This document shows, piece by piece, positions 1 to 11,751 of a DNA stretch of 64,000 bases. The stretch covers positions 1,418,501 to 1,482,500 of the forward strand of contig JAPXFQ010000184.1 of NCBI GenBank assembly GCA_028564705.1, written 5' to 3'. The notes under the pieces were generated by a model. It searched no databases. It was given only the letters and a program-made list of their open reading frames with translations, and was not told the origin of the DNA. The translations under genes were made by a program, and so were the position numbers. The stretch is from Apricaphanius iberus. Taxonomy: Eukaryota; Chordata; Actinopteri; Cyprinodontiformes; Aphaniidae. Numbering within the stretch: position 1 is the first letter of the stretch; each line of letters starts with the position of its first letter.

Positions 1-880
1 CCATAAGTGAAGGCAACACTAAAAGTGGCAAAAGGGTTAAATACTACATCAAACCAAATATTTGTTCTCCTCACTGTGGTTTGTATAGCTTGTGAATGCA
101 ACTGTAATATAATAGTAGAATGGTTTAAAATGTGTAAAACAGTACTTTATTAGAATGTAAAAGACATGATGTTCTGTGAAAAACTAGTAACGACCGAGTA
201 AAAAAAAAAACTGTACATTAACTGATATTAATGCATTGTAAATTTATAAATTTAATACAAGTTTCCATCTGGGCAGATTGACTGTAAAAGAAAAAAATAA
301 TATAATGTGTTAAAACAAACAAACAAAAGACTGGTCATATTGCACACAAAGAATATGTATAACAAAAAAGTTGTGCTAGGATTCTGGGATGTTTCTGTTT
401 TGTCATACCTCTGTCCCAGGAGCTGATTGGAGCATGCAATCCACCTGATGCACACTAGGAGTTAAGAGCCTGTTTGAATAGACACAACATTGCAGCATTT
501 GAGGGTAATAATGCCTGCTTGCTTGAAATCCAGCATTTCTTGCCACAATGTTGGACTTATGAAGGAAGATTAAGCCTTGGCGAAACAGAGGATGATTCAT
601 AATGATAAGTGGAATGTACGCTGAATGTACACATGGGGAGTTCATTTAGCATTTGTAAACTGTATCCACTGAAACGGCAAACTGGAGGGATGCAGAGGTC
701 AAGGAGCTTCTGGCCTTCAGAGCTGAAGACCTGTTTAAATCTCACATATTAAGTTTGGTTTTGCCACAGCCTGAAGTGAGTGGATATCAAGGTAAGATCA
801 AAAGAGCTGTCTGAGTCCATCAGAAAGAAGGCTGTGCTTGTGCTGGATTTTAACAGATCTCAAAAGAATCTTAAATAAGA
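1..880. other. No gene recognised
   Basis: AT-rich unique-looking DNA. Short open frames lack homology and codon structure, and no repeat was identified. Confidence 0.6.
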
Positions 881-895
881 TGTTTACATTCACGT

Positions 896-922
896 ATGAA
901 TCAAGCTAAAAGCTTGATTCAT
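896..922. other. Perfect 12-bp inverted repeat (hairpin)
   Basis: ATGAATCAAGCT, a 3-nt spacer AAA, then AGCTTGATTCAT: fully complementary arms. It lies upstream of MITE copy A. Role unknown. Confidence 0.85.
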
Positions 923-1128
923 TTGGCCAGTAACAGCAGAATATGTACAAAGATCAAATAAGTGAACCGCAGCAACACCACAGTACAGTTAATTTTGTAA
1001 GTACTCTACTTTTTGATTTTGTTACACTTGTTTTTTCTGCTTGGTCTGTTGTTGCTGTTCTCACTTTCGTGATCTCTTCATTTCCTGAAGTAGGAGTGAC
1101 AAGGCCTCTAAAAGCTTGGTGGTGATGG

Positions 1129-1285
1129 GCGTTTACATGCAGAGAAATCCGATTCTCCAATCACATTATCTGGGTAATTTATTCTGATTTCTCAAACTCC
1201 ATTTCGTTTCGATTTAAGTCGAGCCAAAGTCAGTCAGTCTAAGGCAGTAAATAATATAATCTAATTTCTCTTGCTGTATATAAAT
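1129..1285. repeat. Small MITE-like repeat, copy A
   Basis: GTTTACATGCAGAGAAATCC followed by ATCACATTATCTGGGTAA matches copy B at 16,978-17,155 (TTTACATGTGGAGAAATATG and ATCACATTATCTAGGCGC). The right end is a diverged inverted match (GAGAAATT/AATTTCTC type). Related sequence extends upstream of the core in both copies. Confidence 0.5.
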
Positions 1286-1289
1286 TCGA

Positions 1290-4200
1290 TGACTGTATGG
1301 AAACTATTATACAAGTGGAAGACATGTAGAACAACTGTCAACAAGCCCAGGTCTTGCCACTCAAACAGCAGAATCATAGTTTCCAAAATCACAGCACCCA
1401 CAGCAGGATCTTGCTAATTTTGATGTTAAACTATATCCTTTAAATGGTAATCCTGTTGAGATGCTTTGATGTCAATGGAAGTCGGCTTCATAAGCAAGAT
1501 ACCCCTTAATAATGTCACATTTGAGAGTGAAGAGTCGGGTACTACTTTGTTCTTTGATATGCCTCCATTTTTCTTTATATTTCTTTTTCAAAGAATAACC
1601 AATGGATAAATTATGTTAAGTTTCAATAAATTGATTTTTTTTTTACAGAAAAGAAAAATTTATTTGATGTTAATATGTGTATGTTTCTCATTGATTTTCC
1701 CCTACATAAGTTTGTGCTTGAACATGGCTTTTTTTTTTTCTTGCACTTTGCTTCATGTTTGATTTCAAAGAACTCTGAACCTGTGTATTTGTGGGGAAGT
1801 ATTTGTGTATCAGCCACACACTTAAGATGTCTTTTTGAGTTTCTGAGCTTCTGTGTAAGTATGGATTATGTAACTGTGGTATTTAGCAGAACATGGCCTC
1901 AGGTCCCTGTGATGCAACCTACAGCACAGATCTACTGACACTACCCAGCACAGTGTGCAACTCTTTCTGTTCTCTAACTGGACAGCCGTGACAGTTTGCA
2001 TTAGAGTCATGTTCATGCAGCTTGACTTCCTCCATCCTGAATATAACCTGCACCAGCAGAGAGGCGGAAGCAGCTGTAAGTTTGGACAGATGACTTGTTA
2101 CAGGAACTACTGTTAAAAGTATCTTTCTGCTGCATTGTGTACAAAGTTTATGCAATAAATTATAATTATATAATAATATTGTATCCTTCCATAGGTATGT
2201 TTAATCATCTTCTTTTTGTCTTATCTTTGTCCAGGCAGCTGATGTCAGGACATTTGAAGCAGCTGGTTACAGGCTTACCTCAATTGTGAAAAAGACAATA
2301 ATGATCCAAAATACATCCAGTTAATGAATATTTCACATATCTGAATTTTGTCTATTTAGCACTCCAGCTTGTTCTCAGATGATCCAGTTTCCTCCTGGAA
2401 TATTCATCTTAATAGGACTGGGCTGCAATGGTCCACAAAGAAGCATGCAGTGTTTATTTGCACTCAAATTTGAGGATAGTGCTCTTGATAAATATTTTTC
2501 TCTATTTTGGTAGCTAAAGTGAAACTAAACAGAAAGTAGACTTTTAAACATTACACACATTTATAAATGATAGATATAGACACAGAGGTTATCATAATGA
2601 TTTACACTATCTATTCATTATTACAATACCAGCGTGCACACTTAATATATTGCTGTTGCTATTTAGAAGGCAGAATTTGGGGGATTTTATTTTCTCAATT
2701 AGCATTGGCCGTTGGATCAAGTCTCATTGTAGAAAATATAACTTTGATTTTTTTTCATATAACTAGTTAAATAAATTATTGCTGCTAAGTTTTAACTGTG
2801 TAACTTTACAAACAGAAACCCATACATGACTGCCCCAAAAGATTGAATAAAGCTTTTAAATTCCATGACAACATTTGATTCAACCTTCATTCCTTACACG
2901 GTTTTTATTTTAACCCACCTCACCTCTAAGTGTTCTCTGACTGCAGAGCACCAGAGGACTTCTATCTACGAAGGTTTAAGTATTACAACTAGAGAGAAAT
3001 GAGAGTAAATGTTAATATATGTCTGGGAAAAGTGTAAAAAAGTGTGTGATGAGGTTTTTTTCAGCCTTAAAATATAACTAAAAAAAGTTGGAAAAAAAGA
3101 AAAATAACTTGATACATTAGTGAAAGTAAATTATAGTGCAGTGAATCATTAGTCTTTTGTTATTTGGATACTACTGCTGAAATTTATATTGTACAGAAAT
3201 CTTTGTGCAGAAACAAAATACTGTCCACAGTCCCTGGATTTACCTTGATTTCTCATTTCTGAATCACTGAAAGCGCTGGATAGATACCGACAGCATTGTG
3301 TCATCACCGCAACTTCTGGAAAAAAAATCCCTCCTGCACCAAAACAACACATCATTTTCCTCTTTGGGACTCTTAAACAAAACATTACAACAAAAATAAT
3401 GTCTCACTCCCAGTCTGCTCGCATTAAATAAACATCCTCCCCGAGCCGTGAAATTACTTGATTTTTTCCACCTGAAGCAACTTTGTGCGGATCACCCACA
3501 GATAGCTTCCCTATTGCAGGACTGTCATCTTTGAGTAAAATTTGAAGTTTCTCCAGTCAGAATGGTGTTGGGGTTGCAAAAGCAGCACGTTTTATTGTTG
3601 CGCATTCTGCTGGTGCGAGTGCATATTATATCCAACATTGTTTTTTAATGCTAGGGTGTGGATTTTAATACTTCTTTCCAACCAACAGCATTATGTTGGT
3701 GATGTTTAAAATGGAAAACAGTTAAAGCTATGGTTTTTACCTTGTATGTATTTAATAAAGATGCTATTTTCACCACGTTTATACACTGCAGTTCATATTG
3801 TAATAACACATGAAACAGATGAATACTTAGAAGCTAGATAAATATTTGATAACTCTCGTGTGCAATCTTCAAACCGCATTAAAGTTTATAATTATGTCCC
3901 CAGCTATTTTAAAAACAAACTGATGCCCTTGGTTGAGACTGACATTAATCTTAGTTATTTGTCGCTGCTGACGCGTGGGGAGCTCATCACTATTAATAAC
4001 TTAATATGAACCACTATTGATATTGCTGATAACTAAGCCTCTTAATGTGCATTGGTCACTTAAATGGTTCTTTTGTCATTGAGGAACAGTGCAATTGTAT
4101 GTAAGAGGATGATCAATCACACACCCCATTTGAATTGACCGAGACCCCCCATTGCCCCCCCCCAATCAAAATTGTCTGGAGCCACCAATTGGTGGAAGGC

Positions 4201-4510
4201 ATTATCAAAGTTACTTTGGAGGAGACTTACTAAAGAGGTCACCAAACCGTCATCGGCATGTAAGCAAGGACCCATGAGACAAACATGTTACTTAGTAAAT
4301 TTAGAAAAGAACAGTTAACCAGATGTGCATATTTTAGAAACCTCACTCATATATGGCAAGATTTAGCAAACTACACAAAGAATGAGCCACAAAGTTGCTA
4401 ATCAAACCACGGACTGTCCTGCTGCTAGGCAACAGCACCAACAACCACAAAACTGTTTTCATCATTTAGGTTCTCATAAGTGCTTTACTCCCGCTTAAAT
4501 ACTACTGAAG
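1290..4510. other. No gene recognised
   Basis: AT-rich DNA with homopolymer runs and no coding exon or clear transposon. A short C run near 4,150 is notable only for local composition. Confidence 0.55.
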
Positions 4511-4514
4511 AGGC

Positions 4515-4533
4515 TGTGTATGTGTGTGTGTGT

Positions 4534-4574
<41 letters not shown>

Positions 4575-4826
4575 TTAATAGCTTAGTGGGGACCAAAAAT
4601 CAGGATTTCCTATCATCGTGGGGACAGACAGCCGTTGTGGCGACCAAAATCCCGAGCCCCACAATTTTGAATGCATTTTTGAGGCTCAAAATGTGGTTTT
4701 AGTGTCAGAGCTACAGTTAGGTTATGGTCAGGGTCAGGGGCTACGGAAAGCATTATGTCAATGAGAAGTACCCACAAAGATAATAAAACACACTTGAGTG
4801 TGTGTGTGTGTGTATATATATGTGTA
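4515..4826. repeat. Repeat flanked by TG microsatellites (GTGGGGACC type)
   Basis: A (TG)n array at 4,515-4,572 is followed by a core containing TTAGTGGGGACCAAAAATCA, GTGGGGACAGACAG, AGGTTATGGTCAGGGTCAGG and TTATGTCAATGAGAAGTACC, then a second TG/TA array (about 4,797-4,826). The core with its bracketing TG tracts is a recurrent fish repeat. Open frames through the TG tract are artefacts. Confidence 0.6.
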
Positions 4827-4965
4827 ATGAAAGACTTGCATTTTTTTGCTTTACATCCTTACATGAAAACATAAACTCAAAATATTGTTTAACAGCTGAC
4901 CATCCAATGCAGCCTATAACATCCTATCGAAAAATATCAGAATAGCAATTCTAAAAGGATTCCAA

Positions 4966-4985
4966 ATATATATATATATATATAT
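4966..4985. repeat. (AT)n microsatellite
   Basis: Uninterrupted alternating AT over about 20 bp. Confidence 0.9.
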
Positions 4986-5094
4986 CATCACCCCTCCTAA
5001 ACAGTTATTTTAAACTCAGTCAGTGGAAGTAACAACCACTTCCTTAGCATATTATGGTTACTGCCTTCCACCTATTATCAGTTGTGATCGATGT

Positions 5095-5450
5095 GATTAG
5101 TGGGGCATAAAAACAGCTGTTCCTTGAGCATTCTCTTGCTTGTTAGTGCAACAGACAGCAAACAACTTACTATGTGTGGCAAGCCACTTTCAAAAAATCT
5201 CTGGGACAGACTTGTGTACAGACATAACCCAGGAAATAGATACGAAAAAAAACAAACTCAAAGCCAATCCCAAGGAGTGCAGTAAAGTCTAAAATAAAAA
5301 AGTGGAAAGCATTAGGTACTACTATATTAGGATCCATCCTGGATACCGTCGTCTTTCCAAACTGGATGGAAGAACAAGGAGGAAACTGGTTTTAAAAAAA
5401 AGGGCTACCAAGAGGCTGGTGGCCGGAAAGAACAGGCATATTGTGGCAAA
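5095..5450 (+). mobile_element. Tc1-like element fragment (5' part)
   Basis: CATAAAAACAGCTGTTCCTT resembles the leader of teleost Tc1-like elements, and AAACTGGATGGAAGAACAAG with AAGAGGCTGGTGGCCGGAAA corresponds to the N-terminal DNA-binding region of the transposase. The reading frame is broken. It directly precedes a second remnant starting at 5,703. Confidence 0.65.
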
Positions 5451-5702
5451 AAATAATTCCTGCAAATTCCTTACCTCTCAACCTGCTCTGGTACCTTGGA
5501 TGATGCTGGTTGATTTCAGCATATTACATCAGACAGTGTATGGGCGCAGGTTTGTGTGTGCAACATCTTATCAGGTTGGCAGGTGAATCCCCAGTAGGGT
5601 TTTTAGGTCCAGTGGAGAAGCTACACTTTGAGTATGGAATAGTCTGCCTGACAGTAAAACCAAATTTGGAAACATAACATTTCTTCAAGTCTTGAATTTC
5701 TA

Positions 5703-6770
5703 ACAATGCCTTGGAAAAGTAGTCACTGCTTGACCTTTTTCACATTTCGTCTTTACATTTTTTAGAAGTAAAAATCTGATAAGTGTGGGTTGCACTTTCA
5801 GGTAACCCCACTTTATTTTGATATTTGACCTTAATTTATAGACTTATTCTTTAGAATTGAGTGCAGTTAATTTAAATGTAGCCTCTATGGGAGAATGGCA
5901 AAGAGAAAACAAAAGATGTTAGAGGTCCTTGACCAACACATACACCGGTACAGTCATTTAGTTCATAGCTACTGGGGGGGAAAAGGGTGTTATTTTAATT
6001 TCTGTGGTAGTAGGATCAACCTGTGAGAGCAATTTTATTTTATTTTGAAAACTCAGAAGCATTCAAGTACCTCTACTTATACCGTTGATACAAAGAGAGA
6101 TATACAGTCTATATGGAGACAAACGTGAGTTGGAAAAAGGAGCAGGTGGATAAGCATAGAGGTTGGGTCACCATTACATCTCCACTGGTTGGAGCTGAGT
6201 CTGCCCATCTGTGTGGGAGAACTGGTAAATGACTGTGTTGTGGTCACACGATCACAAAATGACATGAAAAATGCTATGTGGCATCACACTGACCTCGTCA
6301 TATCTACTGTAAAACATAGTGGTGGCAGCATTATGCAGTGGAGATGCTTCTTTTTAACAAAGAAACTCAGTTTGGTCAGAGATGAAGGTAAGATGGATGC
6401 AGTACAATCCCACCAACACATACAACCAGACCTACAAAGTAATGGGTTAGATCAAACATTGCTCATGTGTTTGAATGGGGAAGTCAGAGTCGAAAGCTCC
6501 AACTAAGAATTTGTGGCAAAACTTGAAAACCTATGTTTACAGAGAGTCTCTGTCTGGGCTGACTGAGCTAAAATAAAAATCAATGTTTAGATATTTCCTG
6601 CCAAAAACAGTAAAATGTTCAGTATGTGGAAAGCAGCTGGAGACATACTCAGCAAGACTTACAGCTGTTATAACAGCAAAAAAATGTTAAACAAAGGAGC
6701 TAATTACAAATGGATTCCACGGTTTTCCGGTTTGTATTTGTAAAACAAACAAATAAATAAAAAACGTAAC
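5703..6770 (+). mobile_element. Tc1-like element, internally deleted
   Basis: The left end AATGCCTTGGAAAAGTAGTC followed by CTTTTTCACATTTCGTC is a decayed terminal repeat. Inside, the frame at about 6,300-6,360 translates VKHSGGSIMQW, the conserved block before the DD34E catalytic motifs. Downstream are AATTTGTGGCAAAACTTGAA and AGACTTACAGCTGTTATAAC, from the C-terminal transposase region and 3' part. Stops, frameshifts and an internal deletion make it inactive. Confidence 0.8.
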
Positions 6771-7117
6771 CGCTGATAGTTTTGTCTTTAGTCTTCAGTT
6801 TTATATTAACAAGATATCCATCCTTGGGTCTAAAAGAAACTATTTTTACAATAGAATAATGATATGACAGGGGGAAATATTAGGCTACTGCTGGCAAAGA
6901 TGCCTTAGGCTTGACAATATGGATGTGTCATAATAGTTTTCTGAAGCTGAACAAAAATAAAACATCTAGCTGCTTCTTCCTCCGCTTTCCTATTACCTGC
7001 CAAAACAATTCTCACTCTCCCAGCCACAGGAGATTCATACCTGGGATTAGACTTGGACATATGTTGGGTCCACCAATTTATTTCTGCCTGAGGAACTTCA
7101 GCAGTGATAGGCTGGTC

Positions 7118-8208
7118 CAGACCCGGCGCCAGAGGGCATTACCTGGGGGGGCAGTGGGTTTTTCTGGGGGGGCTCAGTAAACTGTCTTTTAATTAACCCT
7201 TTTGCATGTTTATAAATATATCTGGTGGACGTTACATACACATACTTCCGTGTCAAATCTACCGTTTTGTGTCACTAACTTGTTCTACATACCTTACTGG
7301 AAAGCTAAGAGTATTCATTCTTTGATTCAAATTATGTATACCAATTAAAGATGCAAACAAAAATTAAGACACAGTAGGCTAACCATTTTTACTGAGTCTC
7401 TAAGAAAAATATGTCCAACTCACCGTTCTTAGCTGCACCTGCACATCACCGAGTCATCTCAAACAAAAACAATCCTTATGTCCAGTTAATGGTCTTTAAT
7501 AAAGTACTTAGTCCATAAGTCTTCCTCTGTATCCTGCCCTGCCGCTTAAAACTTTAGTAAATTCTTCTTTTTGCCGCATTTCTCGTAATTTTTACATCAA
7601 AAATACTAGTTAGCATGCTGCTGCATTAGCTGTGTGCTTCTTTTTCTTTATCACTGCGGGTAAAAAATGACTTCATGTATTTTCGCCACCTGCTGGAAAG
7701 AAGTATGCACCACCGTTTTTTCTAAACGGAAGATTGGCGGGAAAATCTAGCGTTTTCTTTTCAAAAAGATTATTGAAAAACAGTTTCAACTTTGATATGC
7801 TTTTTAAAACATTTTAATCAAAAACACAGCAGCCACACCTGTATTCAAAATGGTTCAAAAACATTTTTAATTTTAATAGGCTTTTTAAAAACATTTTAAT
7901 CAAAAATTGTAGGACTTTTTAAAATTTCTGGCTGCACTTGCCCTCTTGATGTATTATCCCTACTTGTGCTGGGATTGCTTTTCTGTTTGCTAAACCAAGC
8001 TCTAATGTCCATTTTAGCAAGCTGCTGTGCCAAACTGCCAAAGGATCTTCTTTTACCGAAACTAAAACTCCTAATTAGTAATCTAGAGCGCCATCTATTG
8101 TTCGTTTTGAGCCAATATATTCACATGAAGTGTAATCTTTCCTGGGTGGGCCCGTCCTCCAGATGGGCGGGCCGGGCCCGCCCAGGCCCGCCCATGACGC
8201 CGGGTCTG
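7118..8208. mobile_element. Non-autonomous hAT-type transposon, 1,091 bp, with 8-bp TSD
   Basis: The element begins CAGACCCGGCG and ends CGCCGGGTCTG, an 11-bp perfect terminal inverted repeat. It is flanked on both sides by GGCTGGTC (7,110-7,117 and 8,209-8,216), an exact 8-bp target-site duplication, the hallmark of hAT transposition. The termini are GC-rich, with runs of G on the left and GGGCGGGCC-type repeats on the right; the interior is AT-rich with no transposase frame. It must have been moved in trans. The intact duplication suggests a less ancient insertion than the Tc1 relics nearby. Confidence 0.9.
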
Positions 8209-8924
8209 GGCTGGTCTCACCACATATGATGTTATGTTATCATTGTGAGGTGAATTTTCAAATAGTTTTTACAACAGCTGCTAAAGTCATCCAAATTTCA
8301 TGATAGCAGTACTAGAATCAAAACAGATGCTGCTGTGAATGGGGTGTGAAGAAGTCAAATCCTTGGATACACCTAAATATTTTTCTCCAGATTAAATGAA
8401 CTTTTATTTTTTTTACAAAACGAAGCAAACATCTTGTATCAGAGATCACCAAAACTTTGATGGCATGTTAACCTGATGTAAGATCGATAAGAATGAAGGT
8501 CTGACTGGAAGGAGCTGAAAACATGTGTCTACTGTGAAGTAAAAGCTTTTAATAACTTCAAATAGTATCAGCTTTTGTGTGGTTTCAAATCTTAGTAAAC
8601 TATTTAACATGGTGGGTGTTAAGCTTTCTTTAAAGAGCAACTCACCCACAAATAATCTTTTTTTTGTAGATAAACTGTATAAATGAGTGTCTAATAGTGC
8701 TGTCTGGTTATTATTTTGGCGCATCTTAAAATTAGAGTTGTGAAAATTAAAAGTTTTAATCCAGTTGATCACAGTTTTACAATTAATCATGATAAACCAA
8801 CATTCCTAAATATGTAAAATTTTCTGTGTATATTAAGGACAAAACTGGATGCCATTGCTCTTTTTTATTTTTATCTTTTATTTAGGGAATACCGGAGATG
8901 TGTGATGTTGTTTTGAATCATGAT

Positions 8925-9210
8925 ACTGAGCCAGGTTCTGTTGGAAGTTTTTTCCAGTTAAAGGGAAGTTTTTCCTCTCCACCTTCGCTTCATGCTTGCT
9001 CAGTGTAAGGGATTGCTGTGGTTGCCGGCCTGCATCTAAGGGGCACAACCCCATGTCAGTGACTTCATGCAATCAGCTGGGAATCCATAGAAAACTTTTA
9101 ACTGATTAGAATGTTTGTATAGTTGTAATGAAATGACTTTTGTTGTAAAGTGCCTTGAGATGGCATTTGTTGTGAATTGGCATTGTATAAATAAAACTTA
9201 ATTGAAATCC
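8925..9210 (+). repeat. LINE 3' end (fish non-LTR retrotransposon tail)
   Basis: CAGGTTCTGTTGGAAGTTTT, GTTTTTCCTCTCCACCTTCG, AAAGTGCCTTGAGATGGC and TATAAATAAAACTTAATTGA form the well-known 3' terminal module of a teleost LINE. A second copy lies at 41,395-41,690. This copy is 5' truncated with no coding remnant. Confidence 0.65.
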
Positions 9211-9547
9211 CACTATCATAAATACATGTGGCTATTTTAACCTATTTATCTTTGAGCCAGTTGCTAAGGCAAACTAAATGTTAAACATTTTTTAATCTAA
9301 AATTGACCATTACTTCTGGAAATTTAAGATATTATTTGTTCATCAAACCCATGTGCAAATGGTATGACACTATCCCTTAACATAGCTCCAATTTTACATT
9401 ATTATTTGCAGTTATTTTGCAGTCGTAGTGTTGTTTAGCGATGTTAGCTTTTTTTTTTTTAGCCAAAGAGGCTAACCTGATAATTAAAGGCTGCAGGTCT
9501 TGCATCTGCTGATTTTTTGCAGCCCAAGAAATCTTTTGTCAGCTGAA

Positions 9548-9640
9548 ATAGAACAGTCCTTTATTGTCCCACATGGGGAAATTCAGGTGTATCAGCAGCA
9601 AAGCGGCAGGAAATACAAACATTTAGTTTCAGAAGTAGAA
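9548..9640 (-). repeat. LINE 3' end fragment, antisense
   Basis: CAGTCCTTTATTGTCCCACA followed by TGGGGAAATTCAG is the reverse complement of the common fish LINE terminus ending in CCACATGTGGGACAATAAAGG-like sequence. It is short and truncated. Confidence 0.5.
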
Positions 9641-10369
9641 ATGTCTAAAAAATGAATTTAAGAATTAAGGATAATACATACATATGGAAAAACTTAGAAA
9701 ACCTGAGTATGAAGACATTTTATGAAGACATTTTTGACAAATGTCATGTGGTTATTAAGCAAGCAGAACAAACACTAGGAAGACCAGTCGTAACATAAAA
9801 AGATTGATCAAGATGATTGTTGAGGAATGGAGGTCAGTGAAGCTCTTCGATTATTCCACATAGTTTGAATGCGCTCAGGTGAACTTTACTTTGCAGGTGA
9901 CTGTGAGGAGGCCAGGGAGAGTCTACACAATTTATTTAAGCACTCGGCCAATCATTTGCAATGGATTTCACAAAAGTTTGCAAGCATTTTAAGAAAATAT
10001 TCATAATAGTCTTTAATATTCTACTTTGAAAGATAAATGTGTCTAAAAATAAAGTAAACTTTTTAGGAGGAAGCGGTTAATCTGCAACATTAAAAGAAAC
10101 TTTTATCTTTTAGGCAGATGCCCTAAAATGACATGTAATCTTTGTTTACAACACTTCAAAGACTCACACTTCCTCTTTTTTTATCTTGATCTGAAATGTT
10201 AAGGCTAATAACTTGCAGACTTAAAACAATTTACACATACTCTATAGTATGTATACCTTTACATGTATTTAAATATTTGGATACAATAATGTTTGAGAAT
10301 TCATGCAGGGGTCATAATGTAGTTTAATAAAAGAGGTTGCTATTAAAAATAAGATTTATTGCTGCATCC

Positions 10370-10840
10370 TAGTTGTATGAAGGAGCTTTTCACATGTCCT
10401 TCCTCCCTGCAGCTGTTAGACTCTACAACTAAAACTGTTCCCAACAAACTCAATAATGTTTAGACTTTAGCTGTAATTTGCACGTTTTTTTTCAAAGTTT
10501 ATATTTTGCTAACTTCTAGGAAATAGTTTCCATTTGAATGCACAAGCAGATATACACATTCTGTAAATACTATTAAATTTTTTGTATATATTTTTTAATC
10601 ATCATATTAAGTTGCATATTCTAATCTGAGTATGTCACTTTATTTTTAAAACTGCACAGTACTCTGGTTTTGTAATTTGGTCCTTAATGTTAATATTATT
10701 CATCATTCTTAAATTGTTTTTATACTTTTCTATCTGTGTGTATATCCAGTGCTTATATTGTCTGTCGCTTCACTGCTGTTACAGCTGAATTTCTCCTCTG
10801 TGGGACGATAAACTATTATTCTACTGTATTGTATGAGTGA
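10370..10840 (+). repeat. LINE 3' region
   Basis: CCTTCCTCCCTGCAGCTGTT with AGACTCTACAACT resembles the last codons and start of the 3' UTR of a teleost LINE. The stretch ends with GCTGAATTTCTCCTCTGTGG and GACGATAAACTATTATTC, the retroposon terminus. It belongs to the same tail class as the antisense fragment near 9,550. No intact coding sequence remains. Confidence 0.5.
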
Positions 10841-11751
10841 TACCTGAAGGAATTACATTTTAATGACACACCTTTATGAAATTTTAATTGCTCTCACCAA
10901 CTTAACACAGGGTAAAACTGAAAATTAAACAACATATCACTGCAAGCATAAGAGTATGTGCCTATTCAAATTCTAACAAAACATTAATTAAATCAATCCT
11001 GCCAGGAAAATCATGCAATACTGATGCACATCTCAACAGGTGATATGAAGTTCCTTTTTATGATTATGACTCACCTCTGTGATTATTGTGTGTAAAGTAA
11101 ATGCACTGGATCATGGAAATTCACAAGTGCTGTGGAAAAAGATGTTAAAATTCTGTATATTTTTTTAACTTCCTGCTGGGTCACACAGGGGTTACTGCAA
11201 CGCTAAAAATAGGCAGCTCCAATCACAGCCATGCAAATATTAGCCCACACTTCAGTTTCAGCAGAAAATTGAGAAAGCAACTGACAGAAAGCAAGGAGAA
11301 ATTTGCAGAAAATAACTCCTCAATGTTGAGGAAAAAAATCGGAAGTAGAACTATGCGATAGTGAGATATATGTCCTGATGGTTGCAAAACTATTTTATGG
11401 ATTCCTCCTTTTAGCAACTTTTTCTCTGTGAAATGAAGGCTAAAATAATGTACCCGTCACTTTACTTTCACCAGTGTGTTACGCCACAGCAGACTTGTAG
11501 CAGCTTGCGAGTCAGCTGGCATGGAATCAAGGCAGTAACAGTGATTACAGACTCCAGAAGTTTTCTCACATTCAGCAGATTGCTCAGGCAGCAAGTAGCA
11601 GATAAACAATAAAAATTCAGACAGAGGCTGATTTGGGTCTCTGCTTGTAAAACTTTTCATTTGAATACACTCATGCAACAGCTAGTGTAGTATTAGAGTT
11701 CTTCTGGAGGAGCAAAAAAAATCTTGCAAGTATCTGTCCTATCTTTTACAT

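Noticed and set aside
4520..4702. Cys/Val repeat open frame
   Set aside because: It is the translation of a TG microsatellite.
6189..6506. Functional Tc1 transposase
   Set aside because: Only the VKHSGGSIM block and decayed surroundings remain; stops and deletions rule out activity.
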